Below, piece after piece: positions 33,911-42,275 of a stretch of DNA of 61,454 nucleotides. Source of the DNA: Palsa-459 sp035937595 (GTDB lineage: Bacteria > Actinomycetota > Acidimicrobiia > Acidimicrobiales > RAAP-2); assembly GCA_035937595.1 (NCBI GenBank), contig DASZHS010000037.1:1-61454 (forward strand), read 5' to 3'. The first letter of the stretch is position 1; each line of letters starts with the position of its first letter. The notes beneath the pieces are model-generated. The model did no database searches. It was not told the origin of the DNA and saw only the letters and a program-made list of their open reading frames with translations. Both the position numbers and the translations under genes were made by a program.

Positions 33911-35301
33911 GCGAGCCCGCCGGGCTCCCTCCGGCGGACGCGGTCGTCGAGGCGGCCGTCGCCGCTGCCGGCGGTGCCGGCTGCGTGGCCCTGGTCGAGG
34001 AGCGCTCGGAGGCCGAGGTGCGCTTCGCCACGAACACCGTCACGACGAACGGTGTGCGACGCGCGCGGAGCGTCACGGTGATCGTCCTCGCCGAGCGTGA
34101 CGGCGGCGTCACGGCCGGCGTCGCCTCGCGCGCCGGCGACGTCGACGTCGCCGAGCTCGCCCGCGCCGCGCTCGCGGACGCCCAGGGCTCACCCCCTGCC
34201 GAGGACGCCGCTCCGCTCCTCGAGGGCAGCGCCGAGGGCGGCTTCGGCGACCCGCCAGCGACCACGGACCTCGGCACCCTCGGCAGCGTGCTCGGCGCGC
34301 TCGGCGGTGCCTTCGAGCGCGCCGAGCGCGCGGGCACCGTCCTCGCGGGCTTCGCCGAGCACGCCCAGGTCACGACCTACCTCGGCACCTCGACGGGGCT
34401 CCGCCGCCGCCACGTCCAGCCGACCGGCTTGCTCCAGCTGGTCGGGCGCGCCGACGGCGGCGCGCGATCCGCGTGGGTCGGGCGCGGCACGGTCGACTTC
34501 ACCGACGTCGCCATCGACGAGCTCGAGTCCGCGCTGCACCGGCGACTCGACTGGGCGACCACCCGCGTCGAGCTCGACGCCGGCCGCTACGAGGTGGTGC
34601 TGCCCCCGGGAGCGGTCGCGGACCTCATGACCTATCTCTACGTGAACGCCTCGGGCGCCGACGCCGAGGACGGCCGCAGCGTCTTCTCCGCCACGGGCGG
34701 GGGCACCCGGGTCGGCGAGCGCCTCGCGACGATGCCCTTCGAGCTGCACAGCGACCCCGGCGCTCCCGCGCTCGAGTGCGCGCCGTTCCTCGCGGTCGGC
34801 GCCTCCTCGTCGCGCGCCTCCGTGTTCGACAACGGGCTCGCCCTCGAGTCCACGGCGTGGCTCCACGACGGCGTCCTCCAGCAGCTCTTCTACCCGCGTG
34901 CGCGCGCAGCGCGATCGGGCTGCGCCCCGGCGGCGCCGATCGACAACCTCATCCTCGAGGTGCCCGGCGCCAAGGGATCGACGGACGACCTGGTCGCGAG
35001 CACCGAGCGCGGGCTCCTGCTCGAGTGCCTCTGGTACATCCGGGAGGTCGATCCGACGACGCTGCTCCTCACGGGCCTCACGCGTGACGGGGTCTACCTG
35101 GTCGAAGACGGCGAGGTGCGAGCCGCGGTCAACAACTTCCGGTTCAACGAGAGCCCCGTGGACCTCCTCGCCCGAGCGACCGAGACCGGAGCGACCGTGC
35201 GCACCATCGGACGTGAGTTCAACGAGTGGCTCCCGAGGGTGGCCATGCCAGCCCTGCGGATCCCGGACTTCAACATGAGCTCGGTGAGCCCCGCAAGCTG
35301 A
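33907..35301 (+). CDS. tldE: TldE/PmbA metalloprotease subunit
   Basis: 464 residues from the GTG overlapping the tldD stop. The sequence aligns with the PmbA/TldE family: FATNTVTTNGVRR near 41, FTDVAIDE and the LPPGAVADLMTYL block near 240, FDNGLALEST near 310 and VNNFRFNESPVDLL near 415. It lacks the HExxxH metal site, as expected for the non-catalytic partner. It acts with TldD in the cytoplasm. Confidence 0.93.
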   Translation: MSEPAGLPPADAVVEAAVAAAGGAGCVALVEERSEAEVRFATNTVTTNGVRRARSVTVIVLAERDGGVTAGVASRAGDVDVAELARAALADAQGSPPAEDAAPLLEGSAEGGFGDPPATTDLGTLGSVLGALGGAFERAERAGTVLAGFAEHAQVTTYLGTSTGLRRRHVQPTGLLQLVGRADGGARSAWVGRGTVDFTDVAIDELESALHRRLDWATTRVELDAGRYEVVLPPGAVADLMTYLYVNASGADAEDGRSVFSATGGGTRVGERLATMPFELHSDPGAPALECAPFLAVGASSSRASVFDNGLALESTAWLHDGVLQQLFYPRARAARSGCAPAAPIDNLILEVPGAKGSTDDLVASTERGLLLECLWYIREVDPTTLLLTGLTRDGVYLVEDGEVRAAVNNFRFNESPVDLLARATETGATVRTIGREFNEWLPRVAMPALRIPDFNMSSVSPAS

Positions 35302-35348
35302 GCCCTCCGGCGGCGCATGCCGCGAGGACCGGTCGGCCGCATCGAGTT

Positions 35349-35365
35349 CGTCACAGTCTGTGACG
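35349..35365. promoter_or_regulatory. Perfect 17-bp palindrome (operator) before the enoyl-CoA hydratase gene
   Basis: CGTCACAG-T-CTGTGACG: eight-base arms around a single base. It lies 41 bp before the ATG at 35406 and overlaps the expected -35 position of a -10-like TACGTT at 35375-35380. Such a dyad suits a TetR- or GntR-type repressor of acyl-CoA metabolism. No regulator gene of that kind is adjacent. Confidence 0.65.
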
Positions 35366-35405
35366 CACAGCAGGTACGTTTCGGCCAGCCGACGGGGAGG
35401 GTGCC

Positions 35406-36263
35406 ATGGCGGATGAGAACCGCGTCGGTGTCGACGTGGACGCCGATGGCGTCGCCACGATCACCCTCCAGCGTCCCGGTCAGCTGAACGCCATGAGCGC
35501 CTCGATGGGCCAAGAGCTCATCAGGGCGCTGGACGACGTCGACGCGGACCCAGGCGTTCGAGCGGTGATCATCACGGGAGCGGGCCGGGCGTTCTGTGCC
35601 GGGGCCGACCTCTCGTCGGGCGCCGACGCCTTCACGCCCCGGTCGAGCACCGGCGACGATGCGACGCGAAGGGACTGGGGCGGCGTCCTCGTCCTGCGCC
35701 TCTTCGCGATGAACAAGCCGACGATCGCCGCGGTCAACGGCGCGGCGGTCGGCGTGGGAGCGACCCTCACGCTCCCCTGCGACGTTCGCCTCGCGTCGAC
35801 GTCGGCACGGTTCGGCTTCGTCTTCGCCCGGAGAGGCATCGTCACCGACGGCTGCGCCTCTTGGTTCCTCCCGCGCGTCGTCGGCATCAGCTGCGCGCTC
35901 CAGTGGTGCCTGACGGGACGGTTGCTGGCGGCGGACGAGGCGCTCGCCGCGGGGCTCGTCTCCGAGCTCGTCGAGCCGGACGCGTTGCTCGATGCGGCAC
36001 ACGCGCTCGCTGTCGGCATCGCCCGCGAGTCGTCGCCGGTCTCCGTCTCGCTCACCCGTCGACTGCTGTGGCAGGGCCTCGTGGAACACCACCCCATGGA
36101 CGCGCACCGGCTCGAGTCGCGATTGATCGACTTCACGAGGCGGTCGGACGACGCGCGTGAGGGCGTGACGAGCTTCCTCGAGAAGCGACCACCGTCGTTC
36201 TCGAGCCGGGTCCCCGATGACCTCCCGGCGCCCTGGCCGCCGTGGGAGGAGCCCTCCTTCTGA
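35406..36263 (+). CDS. Enoyl-CoA hydratase/isomerase family protein
   Basis: 285 residues; ATG with a GGGGAGGG site 4 nt upstream. Crotonase-fold markers are the acyl-CoA loop ITGAGRAFCAGADLSSG (about 56-72), the oxyanion-hole block NGAAVGVGATLTLPCDVRLAS (about 115-135) and FGFVFARRGIVTDGCASWFLPR (about 139-160). The acid/base pair of true hydratases is not obvious. An Asp sits in the GIVTDG position, so isomerase or another acyl-CoA activity is possible. It stands alone with its own promoter and operator. Confidence 0.92.
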   Translation: MADENRVGVDVDADGVATITLQRPGQLNAMSASMGQELIRALDDVDADPGVRAVIITGAGRAFCAGADLSSGADAFTPRSSTGDDATRRDWGGVLVLRLFAMNKPTIAAVNGAAVGVGATLTLPCDVRLASTSARFGFVFARRGIVTDGCASWFLPRVVGISCALQWCLTGRLLAADEALAAGLVSELVEPDALLDAAHALAVGIARESSPVSVSLTRRLLWQGLVEHHPMDAHRLESRLIDFTRRSDDAREGVTSFLEKRPPSFSSRVPDDLPAPWPPWEEPSF

Positions 36264-36405
36264 CGGGCACCGACCGCCGACGCGCCGCGCGGTCGCACCT
36301 CCGCAGCGCCCGCTCGGCCGATCCCCCTCGCGCCGACCACGCGAGCGGTTTGGCCCGTCACGCTCGGCGAGGGCAGGGTCCGTGCGCCCACCGCGCGTCC
36401 TGGCG

Positions 36406-37227
36406 TCAGCCTCCGCCAAGCGCCCCCTCGTAGCAGCCGAGCACCCGTGTGAAGGTGGCGTGCTCGCTCAGCTCGGCGAGGGCGTCGATCATGCGGGGCG
36501 AGTCAGCGGGGCTCTCGATGTCGACGTAGAAGACGTACTCCCACGGCCGACCGACGCGGGGACGGGACTCGAGCTTCGCCAGGTTCAGGTGACGCTCGGC
36601 GAAGGCGCCGATGCAGCGGTAGAGGCATCCCGGGACGTGCCCCACGCCGAACACGAGCGAGGTCTTCGTGGGCCTTCCCAGTGGCTCCGCACGCTTCGAG
36701 ATGACCCCGAACCGCGTGGAGTTGTCGGGATAGGTCTGGATCCGTTCCGCCAGCACCTCGAGTCCGTACAGCTCGGCCGCCCGCCGTGACGCGATCGCTG
36801 CGGTGCGCCGCAGCCCCTCGTCGGCGATCCGCTTGGCAGCGCCCGCGGTGTCGTAGTCAGCGCGCGGACGGACCCGCAGCGAGCTGAGGAACTCCTCGCA
36901 CTGGGCGAGCGCCTGCGGATGCGAGATGACCTCCGTCAGCTCGTCGAGCGCCACGCCGGGGAGGCCCACGAGGCAGTGGTCGACGGGGAACACGACCTCG
37001 CCGACGAGGTGCAGGCCGTGCCGGAGGAACAGGTCGTAGGTCTCGTTGATGCTCCCCGCCTGGGAGTTGTCCATCGGGACGAGCCCGAGGCCGGTCTGGC
37101 CGATCTCGACGGACTCGAAGACCCGGCGGATCGAGACCGTCGGGCGCCGCTCTACGTCAGGGAGCAGCTCTGCACAGGCCTGCTCGGAGTAGGAGCCCGG
37201 TTCACCCTGGTAGGCGACGACCTGCAT
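36406..37227 (-). CDS. pheA: Prephenate dehydratase
   Basis: 273 residues. The periplasmic-binding-like catalytic lobes carry the start AYQGEPGSYSEQA (5-17), the NS motif in VPMDNSQAGSI (50-60) and the TRFGVI signature at 171-176. A C-terminal ACT domain (about 188-262; GHVPGCLYRCIGAFAERHLNLAKLESRP) binds phenylalanine for feedback control. It converts prephenate to phenylpyruvate in phenylalanine synthesis. It is monofunctional, with no chorismate mutase domain. ATG 37227 is preceded by TAGGTT at 6 nt (37239-37234), a leaderless start. Confidence 0.96.
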   Translation of the reverse strand: MQVVAYQGEPGSYSEQACAELLPDVERRPTVSIRRVFESVEIGQTGLGLVPMDNSQAGSINETYDLFLRHGLHLVGEVVFPVDHCLVGLPGVALDELTEVISHPQALAQCEEFLSSLRVRPRADYDTAGAAKRIADEGLRRTAAIASRRAAELYGLEVLAERIQTYPDNSTRFGVISKRAEPLGRPTKTSLVFGVGHVPGCLYRCIGAFAERHLNLAKLESRPRVGRPWEYVFYVDIESPADSPRMIDALAELSEHATFTRVLGCYEGALGGG

Positions 37228-37239
37228 CGCGAGAACCTA
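37228..37239 (-). promoter_or_regulatory. -10 element with leaderless start (TAGGTT, 6 nt, ATG) of pheA
   Basis: On the minus strand TAGGTT (37239-37234) lies 6 nt before the pheA ATG. A leaderless start would leave no room for a phenylalanine attenuator leader, so control is probably by the ACT domain. Confidence 0.55.
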
Positions 37240-37394
37240 CAAGTGCGACGACGTCCTCGGGGTGGCAGCTGCGGGGACTCGGCGCCGCCCGCCCCGCAGC
37301 ACCACACGGTCACGGGATGACCGTCACGGTCGTTCGCGGGTGCGCGGCGCCCGATCTGGCACGAGGTCGACCGAGCTCGCCGGTGCGAGCCGCC

Positions 37395-37667
37395 TCAGCT
37401 CCGAGCCTTCTTCCAGTTGAAGTGGACGACGACGCGCCCAAAGTTGTCCGCGTCCTTCTCCACCCGGTGGTAGAGCGCCTTGACGTCCTTCTGATCCAGG
37501 AACCGCAGGACGCGCTTCTTGAGCTGGCCGCTGCCCTTGCCGGGGATGATCTCCACGACCGACGCCTTGGTGCGCACGGCCTCCTCCATCACCGACCGCA
37601 GCGCACGTTCGATGTCGTCGTTGCGGTTGTAGATCTCGTGCAGGTCGAGCTTCAGTCTCGCGGGCAT
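37395..37667 (-). CDS. Small Smr domain protein (MutS2 C-terminal-like nuclease domain)
   Basis: 90 residues from ATG 37667, with an AGGTGGCAG site just upstream. The whole protein is one Smr domain: LDLHEIYN (canonical LDLHG variant), ALRSVMEEAVRTKASVVEIIPGKGSGQLKKRVLRFL, then VVVHF. The IIPGKGSG block is the nucleotide/nucleic-acid contact of Smr domains (usually ITGKGxHS). Smr domains nick or bind branched DNA or collided-ribosome mRNA. A free-standing 90-residue version is common in actinobacteria. Confidence 0.88.
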   Translation of the reverse strand: MPARLKLDLHEIYNRNDDIERALRSVMEEAVRTKASVVEIIPGKGSGQLKKRVLRFLDQKDVKALYHRVEKDADNFGRVVVHFNWKKARS

Positions 37668-38036
37668 CTGCCACCCAGGTCTCGCCGTATGACGCGTCGG
37701 TGTCCTGCGGCTCGCAGTCCACCCCACCACGTGCGAGCCGGGACCATCGTCCCATGTTGCGCCGCGCACCGAGGGTGGCGCCCGATCCTGGATCGCCGGC
37801 CCCGCTCCCCGCGGACCCTCGGCGACCAGCCCTCGGGGCAGTCGTTACCTGGACGCCTCGTTTCGACCGCCAGCTTCCGCGCGCCCGAATGCAGCGCATC
37901 CATCGCTGGCAGGGCGGGGGCATCGCTGTTACGGTCCGCCCGACCGGACGCCAACAGATCCGCGGTGTGCGATCGCGACGCCGACGAGAAGGCACGTTCA
38001 CGCTGCGTCGACGAGGGCGAGGAGAGGCGGGGTTCG
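37668..38036 (+). other. Gap without a gene: promoter region of the amidohydrolase
   Basis: No coding pattern is seen. A -10-like TACGGT is at 37930-37935 and the amidohydrolase has a GAGGAGAGG ribosome site at about 38020. The frame of the downstream gene is open through the gap, but codon usage and content look non-coding. Confidence 0.5.
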
Positions 38037-39284
38037 ATGGTTCGCATTGAAGCCGACGTGCTGATCCCTGGTCGCGGCGCACCGATCACCGAGGGCTGCG
38101 TTGTGCTCGACGGCGCCGCCATCCGATTCGTCGGGACCTCGGGTGACGCACCCGCCACCCCAGGTGCGGACGTGTACCGCGTCGCTGCGGCGATGCCCGG
38201 CATGTGGGACTGTCATGCGCACTTCCTCGGGCTCTTCACGCCGGATCTGGCGACGCTCGCCTCGGTGCCGTCGGCCGTACTGGCCATGCGCGTCGCCGCC
38301 GACGCCAAGGTCGCTCTCGAGGCCGGCTTCACCAGCGTCCGCGAGGTCGGCGGCCTCGGCGTGGCGGTGGCGAAGGCGATCGAGGAAGGCACCGTCGTCG
38401 GTCCGACCGTCTACGGCGCTGGCGCTGTGCTGAGCCCCACGGGCGGCCACGCGGACCTCCACATGTACCCGGTGCACTGGGTCTGCGACCTCGCGGACAC
38501 CCTCGGGGTGCTGCGGCAGTGCGACGGTGTGCCCGAGTGCCTCCGGGCGGTGCGACTCCAGCTCCGCGTCGGTGCCCGGCTGATCAAGGTCTGCGCCTCT
38601 GGCGGGGTGATGAGCCAGCTCGACCATCCCGTCCACCAGCAGTTCAGCGACGACGAGCTCCGCTGCATCGTCGAGGAGGCCGGTCGTGCAGAGCGCGTCG
38701 TCGCCGCACACTGCCACGGCAAGCCGGGCATCATGGCGGCCCTCCGTGCCGGCGTCCGGACGATCGAGCACGGGAGCTACCTCGACGAGGAGGCGGCCGA
38801 TGCGATGCGCGAGACCGACGCGGTGCTCGTCCCCACGCGCCTGATCGTCGAGGAGTACCTCGCGAGCGGGCGGGCCATGGGGATGCCCGACTACGCGTAC
38901 CAGAAGCTGGTCGCCATCGCGGACTCACACGCCCAGGCGATGTCGATCGCCCATGCGCGCGGCGTGCGCATCGCGCTCGGCACCGACGTCGGCGGATCTG
39001 GCTCAAAGGTGCCCGCCCGCTGGGGGCAGAACGGCGCCGAGCTCGCCTATCTGGTCAAAGCAGGGCTCTCGCCGCTCGAGGCGATCGAGGCAGCGACGGC
39101 GACCGCCCCGACGACGCTCGGACCGCAGGCGCCGTCCTCGGGGATGCTCCACGCCGGGTACGACGCAGACGTCATCGCCGTCCGCGCCGATCCGACCACC
39201 GACGTCTCGATCCTCTCGGACCCCGCCAACATCACCCACGTCTGGAAGTCGGGCACGCTCGTCAAGTCTCCGACGTCGGTCTGA
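38037..39284 (+). CDS. Metal-dependent amidohydrolase (imidazolonepropionase/prolidase-like)
   Basis: 415 residues from ATG 38037. Amidohydrolase landmarks are DCHAHF near 58 (HxH metal pair), the Lys in LIKVCASGGV near 184 (carbamylation site), CHG near 223, TIEHGSY near 241 and GTDVGGSG near 315 (catalytic Asp). C-terminal strands re-form the small beta-sandwich (AGYDADVIAVRADPTTDVSIL). This matches the group that hydrolyses Xaa-Pro or Xaa-Arg dipeptides and related amides. The precise substrate is open. Confidence 0.9.
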   Translation: MVRIEADVLIPGRGAPITEGCVVLDGAAIRFVGTSGDAPATPGADVYRVAAAMPGMWDCHAHFLGLFTPDLATLASVPSAVLAMRVAADAKVALEAGFTSVREVGGLGVAVAKAIEEGTVVGPTVYGAGAVLSPTGGHADLHMYPVHWVCDLADTLGVLRQCDGVPECLRAVRLQLRVGARLIKVCASGGVMSQLDHPVHQQFSDDELRCIVEEAGRAERVVAAHCHGKPGIMAALRAGVRTIEHGSYLDEEAADAMRETDAVLVPTRLIVEEYLASGRAMGMPDYAYQKLVAIADSHAQAMSIAHARGVRIALGTDVGGSGSKVPARWGQNGAELAYLVKAGLSPLEAIEAATATAPTTLGPQAPSSGMLHAGYDADVIAVRADPTTDVSILSDPANITHVWKSGTLVKSPTSV

Positions 39285-39399
39285 CGCTTCGGTCCCGCGG
39301 GTGACGCGGAAGTCCCTGCAGGTCATGCGAGCACGCGTCGAGTGCGCGACGCGGCCACTGGCGCTTGACGACGTACGTCGGCGCTGCGACCATCCCTCG

Positions 39400-39876
39400 G
39401 TGCGCAGCTGGGGCGAGCTCGTCGAGCTCGAACCCGAGCTCTCGCGCTCGGGCGCCGCGATGCTGTACCAGTTCGGTGTCGGCCTCGCCTTCCTCGCCAC
39501 GGTGCGCCTCGATGGCGGGCCGCGTCTGCACCCCATGTGCCCGCTCCTCACGCCGGGCGGGATCTTTGCCTTCATCATCCCGTCACCGAAGCAGCAGGAT
39601 CTCCTGCGAGACCGGCGCTACGCGATGCACTCGTTCCCGGCACCCGACAACGAGGATGCGTTCTCGATGACCGGAGTGGCCTCCGTGGTCGAGGAACGGG
39701 ATCGCCGTGCCGCCCTCGCCCAGCAGTTCGTTGATGAGCGCGCGTCGATCGGCGTCCCGAGCCCGGCACCTGATCACGTCCTGTTCGAGTTCCGTCTCTC
39801 GCGCGCCCTGCTGACGCGGACGTCCGGCCACGGTGACCATGCGCCCGTGCATCGGGTCTGGCGGAGCCCAGATTGA
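39400..39876 (+). CDS. Pyridoxamine 5'-phosphate oxidase-like FMN/F420-binding split-barrel protein
   Basis: 158 residues from GTG 39400, the position where the family begins (SWGELVELEPEL). The frame is open upstream and ATG 39325 is an alternative start. The split barrel is recognised by GVGLAFLATVRLDGGPRLHPMCPLLT, FAFIIPSPKQQDLLRDRRYAMHSFPAPDNEDAF and a VLFEFRLSRALLT ending. Actinobacterial members bind FMN, F420 or heme and reduce small substrates. The preceding gene's stop lies 115 bp away. Confidence 0.8.
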   Translation: MRSWGELVELEPELSRSGAAMLYQFGVGLAFLATVRLDGGPRLHPMCPLLTPGGIFAFIIPSPKQQDLLRDRRYAMHSFPAPDNEDAFSMTGVASVVEERDRRAALAQQFVDERASIGVPSPAPDHVLFEFRLSRALLTRTSGHGDHAPVHRVWRSPD

Positions 39877-40039
39877 CCTCGGCGCGCTCCCCGCGGACGG
39901 GTGACGACGAGGGCCCTGCTGGCGATCCGTCAGGCGCAACCACCTCCGACGTCGTGCGGCTCGCGGCTTCCACCGCGGGAAATGTGGCCGGTCGCGCGCG
40001 TGCCCGGCCGTGCGCCGAGCGGTGTCAGACTCGCCCCCG

Positions 40040-40601
40040 ATGGCGAGCCTTCCCGAGCGCCTCGTCTCGAAGCCGGTGGAGCTGCAACGGTGGTCAGAGG
40101 ATCACCTGGACGAGGCCATGTCGGCAGTCGCGACGAGCTTCCCCCAGCTGCACCAGTGGATGGAGTGGGCGGCGTCGTTGCCGACGCGCGAGGCGATCGG
40201 CGGCTACATCCAGTACTGCGTGACGACCTTCGACGCCGATGAGGACTGGCAGTACTGCCTCCGAGAGCATGAGGGCGGGGCGCTCGTCGGCGGCGCCGGT
40301 CTGAATCGCCGTGGCGGGCCGAACGAGGTGGAGATCGGCTACTGGGTTCGCTCGGATCGTTGCGGTCGCGGGTACGCCACCGCGGCCGCTCGCTCGCTCA
40401 CCGGCGCTCGACGCGCCGCTCGGCGTCGAGAGCGTCCGGATCTGCATGGATCGTGAGAACGTGGCAAGCGCAGCCGTGCCACGCAAGCTCGGTTTCGCGC
40501 TCGTCGGCGAGGTCGAGCGTGAGATCGTGACGCCCGGCCACTCCGGCAGGGGGTGGATCTGGGCGGTCGACCGCCCGCGGTGGCTGGAGGTCGGATCCTG
40601 A
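40040..40601 (+). pseudogene. GNAT acetyltransferase broken by a frameshift
   Basis: The first part (ATG 40040, MASLPERLVSKPVELQRW...) carries the RimJ-type fold up to motif A (IGYWVRSDRCGRGYATAAARSL), then runs into a short arginine-rich end at 40456. The second part, GVESVRICMDRENVASAAVPRKLGFALVGEVERE, continues in the next frame from about 40410 to 40601. Joining them by a one-base shift near 40400-40415 restores a complete ~187-residue protein. Either the gene is inactive or a single-base sequencing error is present. Confidence 0.8.
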
Positions 40602-40685
40602 CGTCTCGCGACGTGTTCGCACTGACGAGGTCCCGGTGAGCCCGCACCGTGGGCGCTCGACCATCGGCGAGCCCGTGCACCCCTG

Positions 40686-41579
40686 ATGCGCGAGCAGAGG
40701 GATCTCGTCATTCCGTGTGCCGGGGCCGGGCTCCCGGCGACGCTCACCCTTCCCTCGGGCGAGCTCGTAGGGCTGATCGTCACGTTGCACCCGGCCTCGG
40801 ACGGATCTCGTGATCAGCCGCTGATGGCCCATCTCGCCTCGGTGGCCCCCTCCCTCGGCGTCGCCGTCTTGCGCTACGACCGCCGGTCCCAAGAGGAGGG
40901 GCGTGGCGTGCCGTTCGATCTGCAGCTCGATGATCTCCACCACGCCCTGGCGATCGCCGGATCGGAGTGCGGCGGCGTGCCGGTCGGCCTGTGGGGCTTC
41001 AGCCAAGGCGCCTGGATCGCCGTCATGGCAGCGTCCGAGCGGGCGTTCTTCGGCCTGGTGCTCATCGGCTTCAGCGCAGTGTCCCCCGCCGAGCAGATGC
41101 GCTTCGGCACGGCCGAGCAGCTGCGGCGGGCGGGGTACGGAGAGGACGTCGAGGCCGAGCTCGGACGGCTCCGCGGCGCTTGGGAGGCGTTCCAGCGCGG
41201 TCAGCTCGCGCGGGACGAGCTGCAGGCGAGCATCGATCGGGTCGCCGCCGAGCCGTGGTTCGAGCTCAGCTGGGTGCCCCGGGAGGCTCCGGATCAGGCG
41301 ACCTGGCGTGACATGGACTTCGACGCCACGCCGTTCATGGAGCGGCTCGCCTGTCCCGTCCTCGCGCTCTACGGGGAGCGGGATGAGTGGGTGCCGGTCG
41401 AGGAGTGCGTCCGCCGATGGCACGCCCTTCCGGCCGCGGCGGCGCTCGTGGAGGTCGGCGTGTTCGCCGATGCTCCCCACGACCTGGCCAGCCCGAGCGA
41501 CCCTGACCTGCCAGATCCGCGGTACGAGCGGGCGCTCATCGATTGGCTCATGCGTCGAGCGCCGGCCGCGCTCGACTGA
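40686..41579 (+). CDS. Alpha/beta hydrolase
   Basis: 297 residues. The nucleophile elbow is GFSQGAW (about residue 108), the acid is in YGERDEWVP (about 230) and the His in DAPHDLAS (about 262). The N-terminal LIVTLHPASDGSRDQPL carries the oxyanion strand, and a ~70-residue helical cap between strands 6 and 7 holds the EQLRRAGYGEDVEAELGRLR region. The sequence is near the acyl-peptidase/xylan-esterase-like branch. No pathway is evident from neighbours. Confidence 0.88.
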   Translation: MREQRDLVIPCAGAGLPATLTLPSGELVGLIVTLHPASDGSRDQPLMAHLASVAPSLGVAVLRYDRRSQEEGRGVPFDLQLDDLHHALAIAGSECGGVPVGLWGFSQGAWIAVMAASERAFFGLVLIGFSAVSPAEQMRFGTAEQLRRAGYGEDVEAELGRLRGAWEAFQRGQLARDELQASIDRVAAEPWFELSWVPREAPDQATWRDMDFDATPFMERLACPVLALYGERDEWVPVEECVRRWHALPAAAALVEVGVFADAPHDLASPSDPDLPDPRYERALIDWLMRRAPAALD

Positions 41580-41687
41580 CCTCAGGGAGACGGCTCGGCG
41601 CGCGCACCGAGCGCTCCGCCGACGGCGACGCCGTGAGACGCACCTCTCTGCGAGGTGGGACCCGCCTCGGGGCGCCCTGCGCCCTCC

Positions 41688-41879
41688 TCAGAGCGTGATC
41701 CCCAGACGTCGCGCCGTGCCGACACATCGGACGCACAGCGCCCCGACGACGGTCGGCTCGATGTCCTGGATCGTGCCGCAGTTCAGGCAGTCGACGTGCA
41801 CCAGGACCTCCGAGCGCTGCGGCTGATCGATCACCTGCTGCACGGATGGGCTCCCACTCGGTGTGTGGAATGTGAGCAC
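41688..41879 (-). CDS. Possible small zinc-ribbon protein
   Basis: 63 residues from GTG 41879. Two CxxC pairs, DCLNC and LCVRC, lie ~18 residues apart near the C-terminus and would bind one zinc. The frame is open further upstream. No clear ribosome site or -10 is seen before the GTG. It could be real, but similar short frames arise by chance in GC-rich DNA. Confidence 0.4.
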   Translation of the reverse strand: MLTFHTPSGSPSVQQVIDQPQRSEVLVHVDCLNCGTIQDIEPTVVGALCVRCVGTARRLGITL

Positions 41880-42161
41880 TCGCGGCTGGTCGCTGCCCCC
41901 GGACGCACACCTCGTACTACTTGGTCGAAGCACAATTTGCTCACAACGGGTGTGTCGCGACCACGCACGGCCTGCGGCGGCCGGTTGGCCGTGGAGAGGG
42001 TGGAAGCCGAGCAGCTGGTCGTCGACCCGCCGGACGCATGGGACCGGCACCAGCGCAGAGCCTCGTCGTGCTTCGTCTCATCCGCCGGCGTGCCCGTCAC
42101 GCCGTCAGCGGTCGACCTACACTGGCGACGCGTCAGCAACGTCGACGGAAAGAGGAGTCCG
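41880..42161 (+). other. Gap without a gene: upstream region of the ribosomal-protection gene
   Basis: AT-richer than its surroundings in the first ~70 bp (around 41915-41950). A -10-like TACACT is at 42118-42123, giving a start point near 42130. An SD-led leader ORF follows at 42162. Confidence 0.45.
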
Positions 42162-42275
42162 ATGCGTCAAGCGCACATGACCATCCAGAAGGGCCAATTG
42201 ACCTATTCGGAGGGTACGACGCTTGCTGCAACGAACACTCAATCTCGGGATCCTGGCGCACGTAGACGCCGGTAA
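42162..42275 (+). CDS. Putative leader peptide overlapping the ribosomal-protection gene start
   Basis: 37 codons, MRQAHMTIQKGQLTYSEG... ending in RARRRR-like residues. It has the best ribosome site of the area (GGAAAGAGGAG, 4 nt before the ATG) and lies 39 nt after a -10-like TACACT. It runs in another frame through the TTG start of the downstream gene at 42223 and stops 53 nt inside it. Ribosome stalling on such a leader could open or mask the TTG start, as leader peptides do for several tetracycline and macrolide resistance genes. No homology supports it. Confidence 0.45.
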   Translation: MRQAHMTIQKGQLTYSEGTTLAATNTQSRDPGARRRR

